NCBI GenBank assembly: GCA_946478635.1
Contig: CAMLCX010000332.1
Span: 1-5,920, forward strand
Direction: 5' to 3'
Origin: an uncultured Pseudomonadota bacterium
GTDB lineage: Bacteria > Desulfobacterota_B > Binatia > UBA9968
DNA: 5,920 nt
Shown here in pieces: positions 1-4,790 of this stretch (positions within the stretch are counted from its first letter, which is position 1; each line of letters starts with the position of its first letter). Below the pieces are notes generated by a model. That model searched no databases. It saw only the letters and a list, made by a program, of their open reading frames with translations, and was not told the origin of the DNA. Both the position numbers and the translations under genes were made by a program.

Positions 1-1857
1 TAAACCAGATGCGCGGCGATCTCGACATGGCCGCCGTCGAAGTAGTACTTGCGGCGAACTCCTTCGGAATCGTCGGCGATGGATGGCGGCATTTCGATGT
101 CTTCCTCGCCGATCAGCGAATCTGTCTGGACGGTATGGGAAATGATTTCGCCCTCGTCGTTCATCTCCTCCTCGGTCACCAGCGCGGGCTCGCCGTCAAA
201 GTCGGGGTCGGCGAAGAGACGCGTCGCGGAACCGGTATAGTCCAAGATATTGAAATAGTATTTGCCGTAATCGTCGCGCACTCGAGTGCCGCGCCCGATG
301 ATCTGTTTGAAATCCACCATCGAGCTGACCACGCGGGCAATGACGATGTTCTTGCAGGTGGGGATATCGACTCCGGTGGTGAGCAATTGTGATGTGGTCA
401 CGAGCACGGGAGTTACGGTCTCGAGCTCCTGAAATTTGCTGAGCAGTCCTTTGCCGACCGTTCCCTCGTCCGAAGTGATGCGGCAAACGTAGTCGGGATA
501 TTTCTTGACCAGATCGTCGTTCAGATTGTTGAGCGCTCCCCGCATATCATCGGCATGTTCCTGATCGACGCAAAAGACGATGGTCTTGGCGAAGCGATCC
601 GTCTTCTTAAGAAAATCCGTGATATTGCGCGCGATCGCCTGCGTTCGGGCCTTGAGCGCGACGGCGCGCTCGAAGTCGACCGTCTGATACTCGTTGTCTG
701 GGATTGCGCGGCCGTAGCGATCGACGTCTCCCTGGCTCGGCCGCCAACCGGCTGCATCCACTCGGTGACGATACGGTGAACCCGATAGGGCGCGAGAAAC
801 CCGTCCTCGATGCCCTGGCGCAAAGTATACGTGTAAATCGGATTACCGAAGTAGCGATAGTGTCGCGGTTGTCCTCGCGCAAAGGCGTCGCCGTCATGCC
901 CAATTGAAACGCCGGCTGGAAGTAACGCAAAATCTCGCGCCAGTTGCTGTCGTCCTTGGCGCTGCCGCGATGGCACTCATCGACGATGATCAGGTCGAAA
1001 AAATCCTTCGAGTACTCTTTGTAAAGTCCCGGCCGGTGTTCGTCCTTGGCGATCGCCTGATAAATCGCGAAGTACAACTCGCGCCCTTTGTTGACCTCGC
1101 CGTTCTCGATCTTCCAGCGCGCATCGCCGAACGTGGTAAACATTTTATCCTTCGGGTCATCGATCAAAATGTTCCGGTCCGCGAGATAGAGAATCTTTGG
1201 ACGCCGATGCTCGCCGGCGCGGTTCCAGCGCATATTCCACAATTTCCAGCAAATCTGAAAAGCCACGGCGGTCTTGCCCGTGCCCGTAGCCATCGTGAGG
1301 AGGATTCGTTTCTTGCCTTGCAGCACGGCCTGCACCACTCGGTTGATGGCGATTTCTTGATAGTAGCGCTGGCCTTTGCCGATGGCCGCGTTGGCAGGAG
1401 TCAAAAGCCGGCTCGCGGTCGCTTCATCTTCGATCTTTTCGCTGTCGCGAAAGCGCGCCCACAAATCGGCCGGTTTTGGGAAAGCGTCGAGGTGACGCTC
1501 CTTACCCGTCGTAGAGTCAAACTCGACGATGCCGTGGCCGTTGGTTGAATACGCGAACTTCACGCCGAGGATTGCCGCGTAATCTTTGGCCTGCTGCAAA
1601 CCGTCGCCGGGAAGTTTGTACGCCGCCTTGGCTTCGACGACCGCCAGCATGAAGTCTCGGGCGTAGCGCAACAGATAATCGGCCCGTTTAGCCGGCCGGC
1701 GACGCGTTTTAGCTCCGGGGATGATGCGCCCATCGGTGAAACTCTTTTGCTCGCTGATCTGGTCGTCGTTCCAACCAGCGGCATAGAGTTTCGGCAGGAC
1801 GTACTTTCTACAGGTGTCGGCTTCGGTGATCACGCAAGTATCGATATAAAATCGCAC
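1..1857 (-). pseudogene. hsdR: Type I restriction enzyme R subunit (HsdR), frameshifted twice and cut by the window edge
   Basis: HsdR is the ATP-driven DNA translocase and nuclease subunit of a type I restriction-modification complex. It works with HsdM and HsdS. In frame from 1857, an N-terminal PD-(D/E)xK nuclease domain shows D60 and E75-A-K77. A DEAD-like helicase follows: MATGTGKT (189-196, Walker A), VDECH (292-296, motif II) and GMTATP (320-325, motif III). Homology then moves to a second frame (about 859-758, e.g. [20 protein letters not shown]) and to a third (758-1). The third frame carries [22 protein letters not shown] (motif V) and QIIGRGTRVR (motif VI). Each junction is explained by loss of one base. 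Read literally, the product is 416 aa, the last ~83 out of frame, and lacks the second RecA lobe. About 619 codons are visible; EcoEI/EcoAI-type relatives have roughly 800, so some 190 residues lie past the left edge. The GTG at 1857 starts the longest frame. The GTG at 1833 gives MITEADTCRKYVLPKL, which fits my memory of the family N-terminus better. Neither has a clear ribosome binding site. Confidence 0.88.
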
Positions 1858-1875
1858 AAGGTTGTTAGCCTGCGG

Positions 1876-1905
1876 ATTCTATGCGATTAGGCGGCAGGTT
1901 GCCAA
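1876..1905 (-). promoter_or_regulatory. Candidate sigma70 promoter of hsdR
   Basis: On the minus strand, TTGGCA (1905-1900, 5 of 6 to TTGACA) is followed after 18 bases by TAGAAT (1881-1876, 5 of 6 to TATAAT). Transcription would start near 1869. That leaves a leader of about 12 bases to the GTG at 1857 or 36 bases to the GTG at 1833. The second spacing is more usual and supports the shorter protein. This is a match by eye only. Confidence 0.5.
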
Positions 1906-1932
1906 GGCCGAAGGCCTGGCCTTCGGCATGGC
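1901..1932. repeat. Strong inverted repeat between hsdR and the binding-protein gene
   Basis: GCCGAAGGCC (1907-1916) and GGCCTTCGGC (1918-1927) are perfect 10-bp arms around a single T. Outer GCCA (1901-1904) and TGGC (1929-1932) add four more pairs across a small bulge. It lies downstream of the binding-protein stop (1988) on the minus strand, so it could end that transcript. No T-run follows it on either strand, however, so it is not a typical Rho-independent terminator. It overlaps the -35 box of the hsdR promoter. Just beyond, 1942-1955 holds two tandem copies of ATTGCAG. Together these look like a mobile-type intergenic repeat, not a dedicated terminator. Confidence 0.6.
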
Positions 1933-1987
1933 AAATCTCAAATTGCAGATTGCAGATATGGATTGTTCGACCCTGGAAGCCGCAACT

Positions 1988-2995
1988 TCACTGCCAAAGC
2001 TTTTTGAAAAACCCTTCCTTCTCCAGCTCATTGACGAAGCGATTGTCGAAATAGGCCGTGAGCGGCAGCTTTTTGCTGGTCGCCTCATCGATCGCCTTCT
2101 GGCTAACCAGCTGCTCGACCAGCGCTGAGAAAGCCTCCGGCGGCATGAACCCTTCTTTGCTCAGCGCTTCCACTGAAAACCGGTAGCTCTCTTCCAAAAT
2201 TTTCTCATCGTTGACTTTGGTGTATTTCGCCAGAGTTCTTATGGCCAGCTCTTTGTTGGTGTAAATGGTTTGAATGCCTTCGAACGCGGCGCGGATGAAG
2301 CGCTTGGCAACGCCTGGATTTTTGTCCACGAAGCTACGGCGCGCGGCGATGCCGTTCTCGACAACAGGAATATTCCATTCGCGAAATTGCTTGACGCTGA
2401 CCAGCTCACGGTAACCTTTTTCCTTGAGCATCAAGCTCTGCGGCGGCGGCACCATCGCGGCAGCAACCGCGCCCGACATCAACATCGCCGCTGATTCCGG
2501 AGTACCGCCCGATTGGATAACCGCCACCCCGGTAACTCCGGATTTCTGGAAAATATTCTGCGCCGCGATATGCGAGATCGACCCGAAGCGGCTCACGGCC
2601 ACCTTTTGTCCTTTGAGCTGGGCGACTTCCTTGATGTTCGGCGCTGAGAACATCGGCACCGTAAATGTTTTGACAATAGCGGCGATCTGTATCACGTCGC
2701 CTCCGTTGATCACGTTACTGACGATGGCCGGTCCCGCCAGGCCGCCAAAATTCGCCTCGCCGGCGAGCATCGCCTGGACGATGACCGACGACGCGCCTTC
2801 GTAGAACGGCTCGACCTCCAGACCATTTTTTTCGAAATGACCGGCATCCTTCGCCACCCACCAAGGCAAGCTGTTCCACGACATCGGCGAGTAAGGAAAT
2901 TTGACTTTCTCCGGCGCCGAGGCCGCTTCCGCTCGTTGCCAAGCGAGACAGAGCGCGAGCAATATTCCACCGGTCATTAAAAGCTTCTTCCGCAT
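1988..2995 (-). CDS. ABC transporter substrate-binding protein, SsuA/TauA/NMT1-like
   Basis: This 335-residue protein is a periplasmic binding protein (type 2 fold, NMT1/THI5-like family). Such proteins capture a small organic solute and hand it to an ABC importer. Known relatives bind sulfonates, nitrate, or pyrimidine-type precursors, and the ligand here cannot be read from sequence. Residues 1-24 form a Sec signal peptide: MRKK, a hydrophobic stretch to about 19, then AEA before the likely cleavage at 24/25. C16 lacks a lipobox, so a soluble periplasmic form is expected. Family features include the early WWVAKDAGHFEKNGLEVE segment (45-62), the GEANFGG region (79-85), LKGQKVAV (127-134) and ESAAMLMSGAVAAAMVPPP (167-185). 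A GGAGG Shine-Dalgarno (3004-3000) sits four bases before the ATG, which fixes the start. No permease or ATPase gene is adjacent: the gene stands alone, with hsdR beyond its 3' end and a divergent channel gene upstream. It either shares a transporter encoded elsewhere or has a non-transport sensing role; neither can be decided here. Confidence 0.9.
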   Translation of the reverse strand: MRKKLLMTGGILLALCLAWQRAEAASAPEKVKFPYSPMSWNSLPWWVAKDAGHFEKNGLEVEPFYEGASSVIVQAMLAGEANFGGLAGPAIVSNVINGGDVIQIAAIVKTFTVPMFSAPNIKEVAQLKGQKVAVSRFGSISHIAAQNIFQKSGVTGVAVIQSGGTPESAAMLMSGAVAAAMVPPPQSLMLKEKGYRELVSVKQFREWNIPVVENGIAARRSFVDKNPGVAKRFIRAAFEGIQTIYTNKELAIRTLAKYTKVNDEKILEESYRFSVEALSKEGFMPPEAFSALVEQLVSQKAIDEATSKKLPLTAYFDNRFVNELEKEGFFKKLWQ

Positions 2996-3021
2996 AAAAC
3001 CTCCAGTACGATTCGGGCCGA

Positions 3022-3049
3022 AATCTATCGCAGCGCCGTATCATGTCAA
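3022..3049 (-). promoter_or_regulatory. Candidate sigma70 promoter of the binding-protein gene
   Basis: On the minus strand, a perfect TTGACA (3049-3044) is followed after 16 bases by TAGATT (3027-3022, 4 of 6). Transcription would start near 3015, about 20 bases before the ATG and just ahead of the GGAGG ribosome binding site. The perfect -35 box and the sensible leader length make this the best promoter in the window with the hsdR one. Confidence 0.5.
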
Positions 3050-3065
3050 TGACAAAATGTTGACT
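3044..3065. promoter_or_regulatory. Palindromic operator-like site in the divergent region
   Basis: GTCAATGAC (3045-3053) is a 9-bp palindrome (GTCA-A-TGAC). TGTCAA (3044-3049) is mirrored by TTGAC (3060-3064) ten bases on. The site covers the -35 box of the leftward promoter, so a bound protein could block it. No regulator gene is in view, and the arms are short enough to occur by chance. Confidence 0.25.
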
Positions 3066-3072
3066 GGATGCA

Positions 3073-3101
3073 TTGTTCGCCGGGCTGGTACCTTGTAAAC
3101 T
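3073..3101 (+). promoter_or_regulatory. Weak candidate promoter of the MscS-like gene
   Basis: TTGTTC (3073-3078) and TAAACT (3096-3101, 4 of 6) are spaced 17 bases apart. This would give a leader of about 35 bases before the ATG at 3144. A TTGACT at 3060-3065 is a better -35 box but has no -10 at a normal distance. The -35 match used here is poor (3 of 6), so this is only a candidate. Confidence 0.25.
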
Positions 3102-3143
3102 TTTTTTGCGACAATGGCATAAACGACAATCGAGGGGGATCCT

Positions 3144-4022
3144 ATGACCGCTCAGACTTCAGAGGCATTTGTCGCCAGATTGTTCGGAATTGGCGTCGAT
3201 GCCTTTCAGGGTTTGATTCGAATCGCGATTATCATCGTGCTTGCGTACATCGTCACGCAACTTATGCGCGCCGGCCTCAGAAAGCTGGAAGCGTTTTTAA
3301 TCCACGCGACCGCCCGCGGCGAAGACACCCTGGCGACGACTAAGCGCATCAAAACACTGTCTAGCGTGATGTGGACGCTGAGTTGCGGGCTGTTGTGGTT
3401 CATCGTCGCTCTGGTAACGCTCAGCCAAATCGGCGTGAACATCGGCCCGATTCTCGCCGGTGCGGGAGTGGTCGGCTTGGCGGTGGGATTCGGCGCGCAG
3501 CACTTGGTGCGCGATCTGGTGAGCGGCTTTTTTCTCTTGATCGAAAATCAAATTCGCGTCGGCGATATCGCGACCGTCAACAATACAACGGGCATTGTCG
3601 AAGGCGTCACCTTTCGCACGGTAATGCTGCGCGACCAGGCCGGCGTCGTTCATGTCTTTCCCAACGGCGCCATTACCACCCTCGCGAACGCGACCATGGA
3701 CTGGTCCGCCGCCGCCATCGACATCACCCTGCCCTTCCGAGTAGACACGGACCGGATCATGGAATTGATGCGCCGTGTGGGAGCCGAGATGAAAGCCGAG
3801 AAGGAATTTGCCAGCGTGATCCTTGAACCGCTCGAAGTTTTCGGAATCGAGAATTTTACCGAGACGACGGTAACGATCAAGGCTCGCTTCAAGACCCAAC
3901 CCGCGCAGCAGTATGTCGTCGGCCGGGAGTTTCGCCGGCGCTTGAAATACGCGCTGCAGGCGGCGGGTCTGCTCGACAATCCGCCCGCGTCCAATGCCAA
4001 ACCCGCGCCGCCGGCGTCGTGA
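3144..4022 (+). CDS. Small-conductance mechanosensitive channel, MscS family
   Basis: This 292-residue inner-membrane protein belongs to the MscS family, whose members open under membrane tension and release solutes during osmotic downshock. Three hydrophobic segments are visible: TM1 about 22-42, TM2 about 75-96, and pore-lining TM3 about 99-130. TM3 contains the Gly/Ala-rich stretch AGAGVVGLAVGFGAQHLVRD (105-124), typical of the family pore helix. The beta domain follows, with RVGD (138-141) and the VFPNG signature (171-175), then the C-terminal alpha/beta cage domain (about 192-275) and a short Pro/Ala-rich tail. The length is close to E. coli MscS (286 residues), so it is a minimal channel without extra N-terminal helices. 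The GFGAQ..V.D form of TM3 resembles the YkuT, YbiO and MscCG branch more than E. coli MscS itself. A strong AGGGGG ribosome binding site (3133-3138) lies five bases before the ATG. The gene is divergent from the binding-protein gene and followed by a long non-coding stretch, so it is probably transcribed alone. Confidence 0.93.
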   Translation: MTAQTSEAFVARLFGIGVDAFQGLIRIAIIIVLAYIVTQLMRAGLRKLEAFLIHATARGEDTLATTKRIKTLSSVMWTLSCGLLWFIVALVTLSQIGVNIGPILAGAGVVGLAVGFGAQHLVRDLVSGFFLLIENQIRVGDIATVNNTTGIVEGVTFRTVMLRDQAGVVHVFPNGAITTLANATMDWSAAAIDITLPFRVDTDRIMELMRRVGAEMKAEKEFASVILEPLEVFGIENFTETTVTIKARFKTQPAQQYVVGREFRRRLKYALQAAGLLDNPPASNAKPAPPAS

Positions 4023-4031
4023 AAAAACCTT

Positions 4032-4076
4032 GTTCCAGTTGTTCCAACCGTTCAAGCCGTTCAAAGCGTTCGACGG
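4032..4076. repeat. Tandem array of five 9-bp GTTC units
   Basis: Five consecutive 9-base units begin at 4032, 4041, 4050, 4059 and 4068, and each opens with GTTC. Typical units are GTTCCAACC and GTTCAAGCC. The consensus over the first four is GTTCMARNN-like and the fifth is degenerate. It starts nine bases after the channel stop codon. The period is three codons, so on the minus strand it would read as an Asn-rich three-residue repeat, but no gene is there. Confidence 0.8.
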
Positions 4077-4143
4077 AAGAAAATTCGGAATCGGAGAATT
4101 ATCCGCAAAGATCCTAGCGACGCAGGAGAAAAACAGGATTCAC

Positions 4144-4212
4144 ACCACGAAGGCGCGAAAGCCATGAAGCATTTCAATAATTCTAACTCCTAAACTTCGT
4201 GCTCTTCGTATT
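4144..4212. repeat. Degenerate inverted repeat made of 9-bp CGAAG units
   Basis: The left half (4144-4170) has three 9-base units such as ACCACGAAG and GCGCGAAAG. The right half (4195-4212) has CTTCGTGCT and CTTCGTATT, the same motif reversed. 4156-4169 and 4195-4208 pair at 10 of 14 positions around an AT-rich centre. It looks like a decayed member of the family of intergenic repeats with ACCACGAAG...CTTCGTGGT ends that occur in many bacterial genomes. Confidence 0.6.
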
Positions 4213-4265
4213 GCGGCTCGCGCGAATTTCCAATGACCACCAGACGATCTCGGTCCAGAAGAGAA

Positions 4266-4352
4266 TTCACCGCGGAGACGCCGAGTACGCCGAGAAAAGA
4301 ATTTTATCAATCAAAACTCCGAACTCTGCGACCTCTGTGCCTCTGCGGTGAG
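4266..4352. repeat. Inverted repeat with CACCGCGGAG / CTCTGCGGTG ends
   Basis: The arms 4266-4294 and 4324-4352 match as inverted copies at 21 of 29 positions around an AT-rich centre of 29 bases. The left arm consists of 9-base units (ACCGCGGAG, ACGCCGAGT, ACGCCGAGA), and the right arm repeats CTCTG at about the same interval. This is the well-known intergenic repeat type often mistaken for short proteins containing an LRPLCLCGE-like string. The frame 4233-4424 is one such artefact. The transcript could fold into a long imperfect hairpin. Confidence 0.75.
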
Positions 4353-4469
4353 TCCTTCTTGTGCCCCTTTGGTTGCGGCTTCGCCGCGCTGGGACCTCCT
4401 TTGAAAATACGTGTGCGTAGCTGATCTACAGAACGAAGAACCCGAATACGAGAAGTAATCGCAGCGTTC

Positions 4470-4571
4470 CGTCATACCGCCCTTCGGCCGCGCTCAGGAT
4501 AGACTCCAGCGGGTATCCAGGCTAATTGGGGCGGAAAACAAACCTGGATTCCCGCGTGCGCGGGAATGACG
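4470..4571. repeat. GGAATGACG-type intergenic repeat element
   Basis: Outer ends CGTCAT (4470-4475) and ATGACG (4566-4571) are inverted, and so are the inner ATCCAGG (4515-4521) and CCTGGAT (4543-4549). Within the right half, ATTCCCGCG (4548-4556) and CGCGGGAAT (4559-4567) form a perfect 9-bp inverted repeat around TG, a stable hairpin with an effective 4-base loop. The right half matches the CTGGATTCCCGC...GCGGGAATGACG repeat found between genes in many Proteobacteria-like genomes. The left half has diverged: its CCCGC/GCGGG stem is disrupted by a GCGCTCAGGATAGACTCC segment. It resembles a non-autonomous MITE-like element, but I cannot identify target duplications. Confidence 0.75.
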
Positions 4572-4641
4572 AGGCGCGGGGAAAACGTGCGGAGAGAAGT
4601 CCCTCCCTGTTCATTCTCTAGGAGCGAGCGTAAGATCATGA

Positions 4642-4718
4642 ATCACTTCGTGGTAAGTGATCGGAAACAATTCTGCGGGGTGCGCACCACTTACAGGCAT
4701 GCCAGTACAACAGCGCTG
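4642..4718. repeat. Cluster of short palindromes with two competing hairpins
   Basis: ATCACTT (4642-4648) pairs with AAGTGAT (4655-4661) over a 6-base loop. The overlapping GTAAGTG (4653-4659) can pair instead with CACTTAC (4688-4694), so the two stems exclude each other. Three perfect palindromes follow at even spacing: GGTGCGCACC (4679-4688), GGCATGCC (4696-4703) and CAGCGCTG (4711-4718). Their centres are about 15-16 bases apart. The cluster ends at a T-rich stretch (4721-4730), upstream of the MFS gene. Whether it is an attenuator, an operator array or a repeat remnant cannot be told from one copy. Confidence 0.4.
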
Positions 4719-4790
4719 CCCTTTTTATTTGCGACAAACCATGTAAATTGAACCGACAGACTTCGCCAGCACTGGAGCACTCGCTACAAA

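Larger units (their letters stand above)
4023..4790. other. Long intergenic region filled with repeats
   Basis: These 768 bases lie between the channel stop codon and the MFS start, and I see no credible gene in them. Short open frames at 4233-4424 and 4566-4751 read through repeat sequence and show no protein family. Four separate repeat modules occupy 4032-4076, 4144-4212, 4266-4352 and 4470-4571, and a cluster of short palindromes lies at 4642-4718. A small GCGGC-TTC-GCCGC hairpin is at 4375-4387. No clear Rho-independent terminator follows the channel gene. No convincing promoter for the MFS gene stands out, though the AT-rich stretch 4721-4750 is the likeliest place. Confidence 0.7.

Noticed and set aside
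758..861. Programmed -1 ribosomal frameshifting in hsdR
   Set aside because: Both shifts are in the -1 sense, but neither site has an X XXY YYZ slippery sequence or an obvious following structure. Two recoding events in one HsdR would also be without precedent that I know of.
904..1548. Plus-strand open frame of 214 codons opposite hsdR
   Set aside because: The minus strand here carries unmistakable HsdR helicase motifs. The plus frame is an antisense shadow typical of GC-rich genes.
1901..1932. Rho-independent terminator of the binding-protein gene
   Set aside because: The stem is strong, but no T-run follows on the minus strand, and the single-base centre and neighbouring repeats fit an intergenic repeat better.
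1862..2128. Plus-strand frame of 88 codons and an overlapping minus frame at 1879-2088
   Set aside because: Both read through the intergenic hairpin and ATTGCAG repeat into the end of the binding-protein gene in the wrong frame.
3297..4064. Long minus-strand open frame of 255 codons opposite the channel gene
   Set aside because: It is the antisense shadow of a clear MscS gene. Its start reads the 9-bp GTTC array as NGLNGWNNWN, and no family resemblance is visible.
4032..4352. CRISPR-like array
   Set aside because: The repeat units are only about 9 bases with no spacers of constant length, and no cas genes are near.
4233..4424. Open frame of 63 codons on the plus strand
   Set aside because: It translates the inverted repeat at 4266-4352 and contains the LRPLCLCGE-like string known from spurious repeat-derived proteins. 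It has no ribosome binding site or protein family.
4566..4751. Open frame of 61 codons, with an internal ATG at 4638 giving 37 residues
   Set aside because: It starts inside a repeat element, has no properly spaced ribosome binding site, and shows no recognisable domain or hydrophobic pattern. It ends at the TGA just before the MFS frame.
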